The notes under the pieces were generated by a model. That model was not told where the DNA came from. It ran no database searches and saw nothing but the letters and a program-made list of their open reading frames with translations. From Azophilus sp965221755 (GTDB lineage: Bacteria; Pseudomonadota; Gammaproteobacteria; Pseudomonadales; Azotimanducaceae), in NCBI GenBank assembly GCA_965221755.1, contig OZ244921.1, positions 2,232,001 to 2,296,000 on the forward strand: a DNA stretch of 64,000 nt. Direction: 5' to 3'. The position numbers and the translations under genes were made by a program. Below, in pieces: positions 40,999-49,715 of the stretch. Numbering within the stretch: the first letter of the stretch is position 1; every line of letters starts with the position of its first letter.

Positions 40999-42324
40999 AT
41001 GCTGATCTATCCCCTCGCATTCATCGTCACCTTGGGCGTTTTGGTGACCTTCCACGAATTGGGCCACTACGTTGTGGCCCGCTGGTCAGGGGTGCGCATT
41101 CTCAAGTTTTCGGTGGGCTTCGGCAGGGTGCTTTGGTCGCGCGCCAACCGGCATGGCACGGAGTTCGCCATCGGCATCTTGCCCTTGGGCGGCTACGTGC
41201 GCATGCTCGATGAGCGCGACCCCGAGCAAACCGAACCCGTCGGCCCCAACGAGGTCAGCTTCAATCGGCTCAACGTGTGGTGGCGCCTTGCCATTGCCGT
41301 GGCCGGCCCGTTCGCCAACTTCCTGCTGGCCATCCTCATCTACAGCCTGCTGGCGTTGGCCGGGAGCACGAGCTTGGTGCCAATGGTGGGGCAAGTCGAT
41401 GCCCGCAGCCCGGCGGCTGCGGCGGGGCTTGCGGACCACCAGCAGATCGTTGCCATAGACGGCCAAGCGGTCGACAGCTGGCAGCAGGTCCTGCTGGCGC
41501 TCGCGGAGCGCATCGGCGAGACCGGCAGCATCGGCATCACCACGCGCGACCCCGGCGCTTCGGCCGTGCGGCAGGTGGACGTGCCGGTGACCGACTGGCT
41601 GCATGACGAGGCCGACCCGGACCTGCTCGACGCCTTGGGCCTGGCGCCGTCCCGCTTGGCTGTGGTCGGCGAGGCGCAGGCCGGCGACGCCGCCGAGCGC
41701 GCCGGGCTCAAGCCTTGGGATCGCGTGCTGTCCATCGACGGCAAGGCCATCGACACTTGGGCGCAAATGGTCGAGGCGGTGCGGGCCGCCCCGGACACGC
41801 CCATGCGCTGGATCTACCTGCGCAACGGCGAGCAGCGCCAAGCCACCCTCACGCCGGACTCGCGCCTTGACGAGGACGGCAAGGCGTTCGGGTTCGCCGG
41901 CATAAGGGCGCCGTTGACCACCGTGCGCCATGGGCCGATGGATGCCCTGCTGCGCGGCGTTGAGGAGACCGGCGCCATGTCGGCGCTGATGCTCGACCAT
42001 TTGGGCAAGCTGCTCTTCGGGCAGATGTCGCCGCGCAACCTCGGCGGCCCGATCACCATCGCCAAGGTGGCCGGCGACTCGGCCACCGCGGGCTGGCAGG
42101 TTTACGTCGGCATGCTGGCGCTGCTGAGCGTCTCCCTGGGCATTCTCAACCTGCTGCCGATTCCCATGCTGGACGGTGGCCACGTCATCTACTGCCTGGC
42201 GGAGATCGTCACCCGCCGCCCGGTTTCGAGGCGCGTCCAGGCCTTGGGCGGCCAAGTCGGCGTGGTGCTGATCGGCGGCCTCATGGCGTTGGTCTTCGTC
42301 AACGACTTCATGAGGTTCTTCTAG
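40999..42324 (+). CDS. rseP: Site-2 zinc metalloprotease RseP
   Basis: RseP cleaves anti-sigma factors such as RseA, and signal-peptide remnants, within the inner membrane. The 441-residue protein has the zinc motif TFHELGHYVVAR at its N-terminal membrane helix, two PDZ domains (VGQVDARSPAAAAGL; VGEAQAGDAAERAGL) and the C-terminal third ligand region LLPIPMLDGGHVIYCL. It is first in rseP-bamA-xseA. The next gene may start within its stop codon. Confidence 0.95.
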   Translation: MLIYPLAFIVTLGVLVTFHELGHYVVARWSGVRILKFSVGFGRVLWSRANRHGTEFAIGILPLGGYVRMLDERDPEQTEPVGPNEVSFNRLNVWWRLAIAVAGPFANFLLAILIYSLLALAGSTSLVPMVGQVDARSPAAAAGLADHQQIVAIDGQAVDSWQQVLLALAERIGETGSIGITTRDPGASAVRQVDVPVTDWLHDEADPDLLDALGLAPSRLAVVGEAQAGDAAERAGLKPWDRVLSIDGKAIDTWAQMVEAVRAAPDTPMRWIYLRNGEQRQATLTPDSRLDEDGKAFGFAGIRAPLTTVRHGPMDALLRGVEETGAMSALMLDHLGKLLFGQMSPRNLGGPITIAKVAGDSATAGWQVYVGMLALLSVSLGILNLLPIPMLDGGHVIYCLAEIVTRRPVSRRVQALGGQVGVVLIGGLMALVFVNDFMRFF

Positions 42325-44708
42325 TGCCGATGCCCACCCCGGCGCGCGGGCTGCTGGCCGCATTGGCGTTCGCCATGGCGCTGGGCGCCGCCGCGTCCGC
42401 CCGCGCCGACGACGTCTTCACCATCTCCGACATCCGCCTGCAAGGGCTGCAGCGGGTCTCGGCCGGCACCGTGTTCAATGTGCTGCCGGTCAACGTCGGC
42501 GACCGGGTTGATGAAGTGGACGTCCGCCGGCTGATCCGCCTGCTGTTCGCGTCCGGCTACTTCGATGACATCCGCATGGCGCGGGACGGCGGGGTGCTGG
42601 TGGTGACCGTGGTTGAGCGGCCGGCCATCGAGTCCATCGAGATAGAGGGCAACAAGGCCATCAAGACCGAAGCGCTGCTGGAGGGACTGACCCAGCAGGG
42701 CTTGAGCGAAGGCGAGATCTTCCAGCAGGCCACCTTGGAGCGGGTCGGCTTGGAGCTTGAGCGCCAGTACGTCGCCCAAGGCCGCTACGGAGCGGCCATC
42801 GACACCGAAGTGGAGGAGCTCGCCCGCAACCGGGTGGCCATCCGCATCAACATCGAGGAGGGCAAGACCTCGGGCATCCGCCACATCAACATCGTCGGCG
42901 CCAACGCCTTTTCCGAGGAGGAGCTGCTTGACGTGATGGAGCTTCAGCACCCCTCACTGTTCTCGTTCTTCCGCAACAACGACAAGTACAGCCGGGAGAA
43001 GCTCTCCGGCGATCTGGAAAAGCTGGAGTCCCACTACAAGGACCGCGGCTTCGTCGAGTTCGACATCAACTCGACCCAAGTGAGCATCACCCCGGACAAG
43101 CGCCAAGTCTATATCTCCATGAACGTGGAGGAAGGCAACAAGTACGTGGTCGATGAGGTCAATCTGCTGGGCCAGCTCAACGACGTGAAGCCTGAGGATT
43201 TGAAGCGGCTGTTTCTGGTCGCCCCCGGCCAGGTGTTCTCCCAGCAGTTGCTGACCGCCACCGAGGACCGCTTGGAGGCGGCGCTCGGCAATGCCGGCTA
43301 CACCTTCGCAACCGCCTCCGGGGTGCCCTTGGTGGACGAGGAGACCGGTGACGTCGATGTGGACTTCATGATCGATGCGGGCAAGCGCGCCTACGTGCGC
43401 CGCATCACCTTCGCCGGCAACCGGGTTACTCAGGACGAAGTGATGCGCCGGGAAATGCGCCAGATGGAGGGCGGCTGGGCGTCCACGTCGCAGATCGACC
43501 TCTCCAAGCTGCGGCTGGAGCGCTTGGGCTACTTTCGGGCGGTGAACGTTGAGACCCCGCCGGTGCCCGGCACCGACGACCAAGTGGACGTGTCCTTCGA
43601 CATGGAGGAGCAGCCTTCCGGCAGCATTTCCGCCACCCTCGGCTACAGCCAGGGCTGGGGGCTGGTGCTCGGCGGCAACTACCAGGAGAACAACGTGCTC
43701 GGCACCGGCAACAGCCTCGGCATCGGTCTGTCCTTCTCCGACTACCAGAAGTCCGCCAGCTTCAACTACTTCAATCCCTACTACACGCTGGACGGCATCA
43801 GCCGCGGCTACAACGCCTATTTCCGGCGCTTGGATTTCGACGAGCGCAACATCGCCCGCTACAGCACTGACGCCATAGGCATGGGCGTCAACTTCGGGTT
43901 CCCCATCGGCGAGACCCAGCGGATCAATTTCGGCGCCATCGTCGAGCAGACCCAGCTGACCGAAGGCCGCTTCCCGGCCTTGGAGATCACCGAGTTCCTG
44001 GACAGGAACGGCGATGAATTCCTGAACCTGAAGCTCAATCTGGCTTGGCAGGGCTCGACCCTCAACCGAGGCCTGTTCCCCACCCGGGGCCGGTCCCAGA
44101 CGCTCGGGGTGCAGGCGTCGATCCCAGGCAGCGACCTGCAGTTCTGGAAGCTCAGCTACCGGGGCGAGCAGTACTTCCCCTTCATCGGCGACATGGCGCT
44201 GCGCTTGCGCACTGAGTTGGGGTACGGCGGCGGCTACGGAGGCACCACGGGGCTGCCGTTCTACGAACACTTCTTCGCGGGCGGCTTTGGCTCCATCCGC
44301 GGCTTCGAGCAGTCAACCTTGGGGCCGAGAACCACCAACCCCAACGCCGACAGCGACGGCAACCCGCTGCCGCCGGGCTACTTCCGCGAACGCGGCGATC
44401 CCTTCGGCGGCAATCTGCTCTTGGAGGCTTCAGCGGAAATCATCTTCAACCTGCCGTTCGTGGAAGACAACCGGCAGTTCCGCTCGGTGATGTTCGTCGA
44501 TGCCGGCAACGTCTTCAACACCAAGTGCCCCGATGCGAGCGTCAACTGCTTCGGCTTGAGCCTGGAGGAGTTCCGCTACTCCGTGGGCTTTGGCATCACG
44601 TGGCTGACCGGCATGGGGCCGATGACCTTCGGCATCGCCAAGCCCTTCAACACCAAGGACTTCGACGAGGAGGAGCGCTTTCAGTTCGAGTTGGGCCGCA
44701 CCTTCTAG
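42324..44708 (+). CDS. bamA: Outer membrane protein assembly factor BamA
   Basis: BamA is the central Omp85 component that inserts beta-barrel proteins into the outer membrane. The 794-residue protein has a signal peptide (about residues 1-29, ending ASARA), five POTRA domains (first FTISDIRLQGLQRVSAGTVF) and a C-terminal 16-strand barrel with the beta-signal RFQFELGRTF ending in Phe. Start may be GTG 42324 or ATG 42330; both precede the same signal peptide. In most gammaproteobacteria skp and lpxD follow; here xseA follows after 7 bp. Confidence 0.95.
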   Translation: MPMPTPARGLLAALAFAMALGAAASARADDVFTISDIRLQGLQRVSAGTVFNVLPVNVGDRVDEVDVRRLIRLLFASGYFDDIRMARDGGVLVVTVVERPAIESIEIEGNKAIKTEALLEGLTQQGLSEGEIFQQATLERVGLELERQYVAQGRYGAAIDTEVEELARNRVAIRINIEEGKTSGIRHINIVGANAFSEEELLDVMELQHPSLFSFFRNNDKYSREKLSGDLEKLESHYKDRGFVEFDINSTQVSITPDKRQVYISMNVEEGNKYVVDEVNLLGQLNDVKPEDLKRLFLVAPGQVFSQQLLTATEDRLEAALGNAGYTFATASGVPLVDEETGDVDVDFMIDAGKRAYVRRITFAGNRVTQDEVMRREMRQMEGGWASTSQIDLSKLRLERLGYFRAVNVETPPVPGTDDQVDVSFDMEEQPSGSISATLGYSQGWGLVLGGNYQENNVLGTGNSLGIGLSFSDYQKSASFNYFNPYYTLDGISRGYNAYFRRLDFDERNIARYSTDAIGMGVNFGFPIGETQRINFGAIVEQTQLTEGRFPALEITEFLDRNGDEFLNLKLNLAWQGSTLNRGLFPTRGRSQTLGVQASIPGSDLQFWKLSYRGEQYFPFIGDMALRLRTELGYGGGYGGTTGLPFYEHFFAGGFGSIRGFEQSTLGPRTTNPNADSDGNPLPPGYFRERGDPFGGNLLLEASAEIIFNLPFVEDNRQFRSVMFVDAGNVFNTKCPDASVNCFGLSLEEFRYSVGFGITWLTGMGPMTFGIAKPFNTKDFDEEERFQFELGRTF

Positions 44709-44715
44709 CGGGCCG

Positions 44716-46098
44716 ATGACCGAACCCAACGCACTTTCGGTCAGCGACCTGAACCAACGCGCCCGGCGGCTGCTTGAGCAGCGCTTCAACCTCGTCTGGA
44801 TTCGCGGCGAGATCTCCAGCTTTTCCAGGCCCCGCTCCGGCCATTGGTACTTCACCCTGAAGGACGACGCGGCGCAGGTGCGCTGCGCAATGTTCGCCAA
44901 CCGCAACCGCCTGTGCCGGATGCAGCCCGGCGACGGCGGCGAAGTGCTGCTGCGCGGGCGGGTGAGCCTCTACGAGAGCCGGGGCGAGTTCCAGGTCATC
45001 GTCGAGCGCATGGAGGCGGCCGGGGAAGGCGCCCTGCGCGCCGCCTACGAAGCGCTCAAGGCCCGTCTCGCCGCCGAAGGCCTGTTCGCCGAGGGGCGCA
45101 AGCGCCCGCTGCCGGCCTGTCCGCGTCATTTGGCGGTGGTCTCCTCGCCTTCCGGCGCCGCGCTCAGGGACGTGCTGAGCGTTATTGGGCGACGCTTCCC
45201 GTTGCTCAAGGTCACCTTGGCGCCGGTGTCCGTCCAAGGCGCGGACGCCGAGCCGCAGATTCTCGATGCCCTGCACCGAATTCCGGCTTGCGCGCCGGAC
45301 CTTGTGCTGCTGACCCGCGGCGGCGGCGGCCTTGAGGACCTGTTCACCTTCAACTCGGAAGCGGTGGCCCGCGCCATCGCCCGCTGCCCGGTGCCCACGG
45401 TATCGGCGGTCGGCCACGAAACCGACTTCACCATCGCCGACTTCGCCGCCGACCTGCGGGCGCCCACGCCCTCGGCGGCGGCGGAATTGATCACGCCGGA
45501 CGCCGCCGCCTTAAGCCTGGACCTCAGCCGCTGGCGGCAGCGCCTCACCGCCGCCTCGAGCAACCGGCTTGAGTTGCTGCGCCACCGGCATGCGGCCCTG
45601 CGGTCGCGGCTGGTCAATCCCCGCGACCGCCTGCTGCAGCTGATGCAGCGGGCCGACCACTTGGAGATGCGCCTGCGCCTGGGCTTGGGGAACAGCCTGG
45701 AGCACACCCAAGCCCGCTTCGCGAGCCTGCGGCACGGGCTGCTGCGGCAACGCCCGCAGCCGCGCATCGCCGCCCTGACCGCGAAAGTGGCCGCGTTGCA
45801 GAACCACGCCGAGCAGCGCATGGCGGGCCGGCTTGCGCAAAGCGCGGAGCGGCTCAGCGCCTTGACCCGCACCTTGGAGGCGGTCAGCCCGCTGCAGGCC
45901 TTGGCCCGCGGATTCGCCATCGTCACCGGCACTGGCTCAGCGAGTGCGATCACCCGTGCCGACCAAGCGGCGCCCGGCGACGGCATCCAAGTCAATTTTG
46001 ACGATGGGGCGCTGCGCGTCCGCGTCGAGGGGCAAGCGCCGCTGCCCGAGCAATGGCGCGCCTTGAACCGCACCGAGGCGACCCCGGGGCCACCATGA
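44716..46098 (+). CDS. xseA: Exodeoxyribonuclease VII large subunit
   Basis: XseA is the catalytic large subunit of exonuclease VII, which degrades single-stranded DNA. The 460-residue protein begins with the OB-fold domain (LVWIRGEISSFSRPRSGHWY, FTLKDDAAQVRCAMF), then the catalytic core with LAVVSSPSGAALRDVLSVIG, GGGGLEDLFTFNSEAVARAI and PTVSAVGHETDFTIADFAAD, then a long coiled-coil region. xseB is not in the window. It follows bamA by only 7 bp, so it is probably cotranscribed. Confidence 0.94.
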   Translation: MTEPNALSVSDLNQRARRLLEQRFNLVWIRGEISSFSRPRSGHWYFTLKDDAAQVRCAMFANRNRLCRMQPGDGGEVLLRGRVSLYESRGEFQVIVERMEAAGEGALRAAYEALKARLAAEGLFAEGRKRPLPACPRHLAVVSSPSGAALRDVLSVIGRRFPLLKVTLAPVSVQGADAEPQILDALHRIPACAPDLVLLTRGGGGLEDLFTFNSEAVARAIARCPVPTVSAVGHETDFTIADFAADLRAPTPSAAAELITPDAAALSLDLSRWRQRLTAASSNRLELLRHRHAALRSRLVNPRDRLLQLMQRADHLEMRLRLGLGNSLEHTQARFASLRHGLLRQRPQPRIAALTAKVAALQNHAEQRMAGRLAQSAERLSALTRTLEAVSPLQALARGFAIVTGTGSASAITRADQAAPGDGIQVNFDDGALRVRVEGQAPLPEQWRALNRTEATPGPP

Positions 46099-46224
46099 CC
46101 ATTGAGGAGCCCGCCCCCGACATGGCCAGCCGGATCGATCCGCCCGGCAGGAGCTGGATGTTCCGCCTACGATGAGCGCCTGCTGATCGAGGGGTTCGGA
46201 GACCGCAACGAGGCGGCCGTCAAC

Positions 46225-46284
46225 GCTCGTTTTGGCCGGTGACGGCTTCGCCGGTCGGTTGCCCTGAAGTTGGAAATGCCTCGA
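46225..46284 (-). repeat. Dispersed repeat R2, copy 3
   Basis: The reverse complement reads CGAGGCATTTCCAACTTCAG, GGCAACCGACCGGCG and CCGGCCAAAACG. Together with copy 4 (47168-47243), which points the other way, it flanks the 5-alpha-reductase-like gene as an inverted pair about 0.9 kb apart. Confidence 0.75.
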
Positions 46285-46339
46285 TTTATCCGGACGCGCG
46301 CATCGCCTGCGCCAGTCACAGGCCCGCCGGGCGCAGCGC

Positions 46340-47113
46340 TCACAACAACTTGGGAATCAGCGCTGCCCGGCCCTTGGGATAGTCGGCAAAGCTCTCCCGG
46401 TATTGGTTGCGGCGCCAGAACGCCCGAGGCGCCAGATTGGCCACCGTCCAGATGGCGAAGGCCAAGGCGGGCAAGCACCAAGTCAGCATCGCAAACCCAA
46501 ACCACTCAAGCATCTCGCCCGCCAGATTGGGGCAGGCCACGACATCGAACGCTCCGCCCCGGGGCATCACGCGCTGTCCGCCGCCCGCCTTGCGCAGGCG
46601 CAGCAGCCGATAGTCCGCCCAGACGTTGAGCGTTGCTCCCGCGAGCATCAGAACGAGCCCCGCCAAGAACCGCGGGTCGGACAGCCAGCCAGTCGTGTAG
46701 TCGGCATGGTGGCCCATGAAGACGCCGATCAGGCCACCGGTGATCGCATTGAAGAGGAACGCCATGGCGATCATTGCGATCGACTCCGTCGCATCCTTCT
46801 TGGGAACGAACCAAGGCCAGAACAAGGTGCGGTGCCCGTAGTGGGCCAACCAGAGCGCCACCGCGACGTTGCCGACCGGATGGGGATTGCCGCTGAAGAA
46901 GTAGATCAGCGGAAACGTGGCAAGCGCGGGCAGTTCCATGATGACCCAAGCGAGCCGGCTTTCCACCTTGGGACCGAGGCCGCGGCCACCGCTGCGCCCA
47001 ACCGGATCCCAACCGGTCAACATCACGGCGAACGCAACGGGGGCCATTGCCAGCCATATGCAAGCCAAGAGACCCACGGACAGCTCCATGCCGAAAATAT
47101 ACGGAAAACGCAC
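46340..47113 (-). CDS. Membrane protein with steroid 5-alpha-reductase-type C-terminal domain
   Basis: A 257-residue polytopic membrane protein with about six hydrophobic segments. The C-terminal part (PRGGAFDVVACPNLAGEMLE, WFGFAMLTW, YRESFADYPKGRAALIPKLL) matches the 3-oxo-5-alpha-steroid 4-dehydrogenase/isoprenylcysteine-methyltransferase-like fold, where the conserved PN..GE and YP.GR residues bind cofactor. In bacteria such proteins reduce double bonds of isoprenoid or steroid-like lipids; the substrate here is unknown. An alternative start is MELSVG at 47089. R2 repeats lie on both sides. Confidence 0.8.
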   Translation of the reverse strand: MRFPYIFGMELSVGLLACIWLAMAPVAFAVMLTGWDPVGRSGGRGLGPKVESRLAWVIMELPALATFPLIYFFSGNPHPVGNVAVALWLAHYGHRTLFWPWFVPKKDATESIAMIAMAFLFNAITGGLIGVFMGHHADYTTGWLSDPRFLAGLVLMLAGATLNVWADYRLLRLRKAGGGQRVMPRGGAFDVVACPNLAGEMLEWFGFAMLTWCLPALAFAIWTVANLAPRAFWRRNQYRESFADYPKGRAALIPKLL

Positions 47114-47167
47114 GGAAAATGCGCGGTTTTCGGAATTCGGGCGCGATGGCCAGCGGGCCCTCGCAAT

Positions 47168-47243
47168 CCGGTGGTCGAGGCATTTCCAACCTCAGGGCAA
47201 CCGACCGGCTCAGCTGCCGCCGGTCAAAACGGGAATTGCTGAT
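47168..47243 (+). repeat. Dispersed repeat R2, copy 4, containing the end of the TnpB relic
   Basis: CCGGTGGTCGAGGCATTTCC, CAGGGCAACCGACCGGC and CCGCCGGTCAAAACGGGAAT. The central dyad ACCGGC..GCCGGT is intact. The TnpB relic on the minus strand terminates inside this repeat (residues IPVLTGGS are R2-encoded), linking R2 to the 3' end of an IS605-type gene. Confidence 0.8.
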
Positions 47244-47593
47244 CGGGGCCCCGGAAGATGCGGGGGAGCAAGGCCCGGGGCGGCCATGATTGTCAGCCGC
47301 CTTTGCCTAGCCCGGATGTTTTGGGCAGCGTTCGCCTCGGCGCATCCCGAGTGCCCGCAAGCCTGACATCGAAATTTGCTTTGAGTTGGCCGATTGGCTC
47401 TGTCCGTGAACCCGCAGCCATGGCGCGTTTGGCTGGTGAACGCGGGGTTCACCCGAACCAAGCGGCCTGCCTTGCGCTCCAGGTTTCGCTCCAAGGCTCC
47501 CCAAGCGCTTGCCAGGATGGAGCGGTTCAGGCCCGACTTCGCCTTGACGTTGCGCCCCGGAGCCTGGGCCGTGCCTTCGGCGCTTTTTGCATA
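47210..47593 (-). pseudogene. TnpB (IS605 OrfB) C-terminal relic
   Basis: On the minus strand: SAEGTAQAPGRNVKAKSGLN, RSILASAWGALERNLERKAG, RLVRVNPAFTSQTRHGCGFT and KFRCQACGHSGCAEANAAQN. This is the RuvC-III/zinc-finger C-terminal part of TnpB, the RNA-guided nuclease of IS200/IS605 elements. The first zinc Cys is Arg (TRHGC where TCxxC is usual). The N-terminal two-thirds is missing: homology stops at 47593, two bases before the inverted repeat of cassette 1. Confidence 0.88.
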
Positions 47594-47594
47594 G

Positions 47595-48945
47595 CCGTTC
47601 GGAATTTGAGGGTATTAACGTCATAAATCCATTTGAATCAATGTGTTGCAGCGCGTCTAAAGTGGCGCTCCGCCCTTGTTTGGACGATCAGGTGAAAGCG
47701 CCTCCTGGCGGGAGGCATTGTGCTTGCCCGAGTTACGGTTTGGGCGGGGCGGTTTCGGGCTTCCGGTCGCAGGCGTCAAGAGCTTCGCCCCAAGCTTCAG
47801 CTGCGGCGGCGAGCATCTGGGATACGTTGGCGTGGCCTGCGTGAATGGCGTTGAGCGCGGCCCTGTCATCCTGTCGGTCCCTTGGGTGCTTTGGCATCGA
47901 ACTTGTTTCCTCAAACGCCTGTGCCGCCTTCAGTAGGCTGTTGTGGACGCTGTTCCTAAGTCTGCCGGCTTGGCTCTCGGTGAGGTTGAGGGCCGTTGTT
48001 GTTTTTGCTTCCGAGGCAAGTAGCTTAAGCACGGCGGCAATTCGCCGCATGGCTTTGGAGGCGGACTCCGGCGTGATGGGGTTGTCGCCGTAATGGGTCC
48101 TGTGGTGTTTTCGGGTTTCTCCGTTCATGGCAGAGATGGCTTGGGCGCATTTCGTGTGGCCTGCTTTGGTTAGGGATCGTGCAATCTCGGAAACGTCATG
48201 GGTTTTTCCAACATGCACGGCAAGTCGGGCCGCCGTTGCCTTGGCCAGCAGTTCGGCGGCGTCCGCGCTGTCGCTGACTGCGGACATGATTCCATCCATG
48301 CTTAAGTCAAGGGCGTTCTCGGGGTTGTTGCCAAGGTTTCCGATGTGGGATGAGAACGAGGCCACCTTGAAGGTTGCTTGGCAAAGCAATTTGATGTGCT
48401 TTTCGGCGTCCATGGTGGGTGCTCTACTGAGTTGAGGGCGCTGCCATTCGCCTTTGAGCCTGATGCCGTGGATGGCGATCTCCCGGGCAAGGGAGCCTGC
48501 TAGGTGGATGCGTTCATTGAATTGGGAGGTCTGGAATGTGGCAACGTTTATGGGAGGCTGCAGGCAGGAAAGGGCGTTGAGCCATGCGTCCGCCTGCGCA
48601 CCTTTTCCGTTGTTCGGGTTGCCGTCCTCGAGAAGGGCAATGTCCCAATCACTGTCGGGTCGGTGTGTGCCCTTGGCCCGCGACCCGAAAAGGATGATGG
48701 CCTGCGCGTCGGGTTTGGCCTGGGTGACGGCTTCCGTAACCTGTTCAACGGTTTTTGGCACCTGTTTCATGCCTTGCCCCTTGTTCCTGATGCAGGGTTC
48801 AACTGGGATTTCAGCCCGGATGTCGCACGCTCCCGGTTATTTTAGCCAACCTTCGCAGCCGCATGTCGGGGCCGTTCGTGAGTCCACTCCTTATGGCCGC
48901 TTGGCGGGCAAGATGCCGGCGTTAACACCGTCAAATTCCGAACGG
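47595..48945. mobile_element. Cassette 1: inverted-repeat-bounded unit with an MNT-type gene
   Basis: Bounded by 26-bp inverted repeats: CCGTTCGGAATTTGAGGGTA(TTAACG) at 47595-47620 and its near-complement at 48920-48945 (two mismatches). The preceding ATAG is shared by both ends too. A subterminal block GCAGCGCGTCTAAAGTGGCG near 47648 recurs in cassette 2. The only gene inside is the nucleotidyltransferase fusion at 47733-48770; there is no recombinase. Confidence 0.8.
47733..48770 (-). CDS. Nucleotidyltransferase-domain protein with long helical C-terminal region
   Basis: A 345-residue protein. The N-terminal 110 residues are a minimal nucleotidyltransferase: AIILFGSRAKGTHRPDSDWD followed by IALLED gives the GS..x9..D.D active site. 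The remainder is mostly helical (QATFKVASFSSHIGNLGNNP, AARLAVHVGKTHDVSEIARS) and may be a HEPN-like domain, so the protein would be a fused form of the MNT/HEPN pair seen in cassette 2. MNT antitoxins AMPylate or oligoadenylylate HEPN RNase toxins. It lacks a partner in its cassette. Confidence 0.65.
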   Translation of the reverse strand: MKQVPKTVEQVTEAVTQAKPDAQAIILFGSRAKGTHRPDSDWDIALLEDGNPNNGKGAQADAWLNALSCLQPPINVATFQTSQFNERIHLAGSLAREIAIHGIRLKGEWQRPQLSRAPTMDAEKHIKLLCQATFKVASFSSHIGNLGNNPENALDLSMDGIMSAVSDSADAAELLAKATAARLAVHVGKTHDVSEIARSLTKAGHTKCAQAISAMNGETRKHHRTHYGDNPITPESASKAMRRIAAVLKLLASEAKTTTALNLTESQAGRLRNSVHNSLLKAAQAFEETSSMPKHPRDRQDDRAALNAIHAGHANVSQMLAAAAEAWGEALDACDRKPETAPPKP

Positions 48946-49020
48946 CTATGGCGGAGAGCCAGCCGTTCGTGATTTTGCGGGATTAACGCTGAAACCTCAA
49001 TTTAGTCAACGCCCTGCAGC

Positions 49021-49281
49021 GTGACTAAAGTGGCGCATTCCTTCGCGCAGACGACCGGGCGAAACCCGCCATCAGGTGAGGGCATTGGGGGAGAACTCTC
49101 GATGGGTTCAGCCTTCCGACCCTGCACGGATGAAAGCACCAAGACCTTGATGCTTGGCGACAAAACCGGGGCGGTAATTGGCAAATTCCGAATGACCACC
49201 AAGACCACAGCCATGCGATTCAGGCTTTCCGTTGGGGCAAAGTTGCGAATGTCCCCTGATTTTGTCACGATGCCCTCATGA
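49021..49281 (+). CDS. Possible small leader-type protein before the MNT gene
   Basis: An 86-codon frame (GTG start; internal start MGSAFRPCTDESTKTLMLGD at about 49102) overlaps the MNT start as ATGA. It contains KTGAVIGKFRMTTKTTAMRF. The overlap hints at coupled translation, but there is no recognisable family and its first codons are the subterminal repeat of the cassette. Confidence 0.25.
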   Translation: MTKVAHSFAQTTGRNPPSGEGIGGELSMGSAFRPCTDESTKTLMLGDKTGAVIGKFRMTTKTTAMRFRLSVGAKLRMSPDFVTMPS

Positions 49282-49715
49282 TAACGCAGCCAAAGAAAAA
49301 CGCTGCCCCAAATCCAGATGTGATGGCTTTCCCGCCGCCATTCAGGGCAACCAGCCTGTCCGGGCGAGGTAGGCATCTTTCACAGAAGCTCCAAGATGAC
49401 TGCATAGCCGAAATGGTTGAACGCATCGTAGCCCGCTTGGCCCCAAGGCGGGTGATTCTTTTTGGGTCAAGGGCGAATGGGAGGCACAGTCCGAAAAGCG
49501 ACGTGGACTTGCTGGTGGAGATGGATGGGCACCTCAGTCCTGAGCAAATGAGGAGGATGCAGGTCGCATCCAGGCTGGCCGTTGCAACCTCCCCACTTCC
49601 TAAAGACATTGTTGTTCTTGGCAGCGACCAGGTCCAGGAGGAGGCGCGGGAGTGGTACTACGTTGCGCATCAGGCGGTTAATGAGGGCATTGCTCTGTAT
49701 GAGCGCGAGTGCTGA
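49278..49715 (+). CDS. MNT-type nucleotidyltransferase (antitoxin-like)
   Basis: A protein of up to 145 residues with the minimal nucleotidyltransferase site RRVILFGSRANGRHSPKSDV followed by DLLVEM (GS..D.D). Such MNT proteins neutralise HEPN RNase toxins by nucleotidylating them. The conserved domain starts near MVERIVARLAPRR (residue 46), so the true start may be downstream of 49278. It overlaps the HEPN gene by 17 bp, the arrangement of MntA-HepT modules. Confidence 0.8.
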   Translation: MITQPKKNAAPNPDVMAFPPPFRATSLSGRGRHLSQKLQDDCIAEMVERIVARLAPRRVILFGSRANGRHSPKSDVDLLVEMDGHLSPEQMRRMQVASRLAVATSPLPKDIVVLGSDQVQEEAREWYYVAHQAVNEGIALYEREC

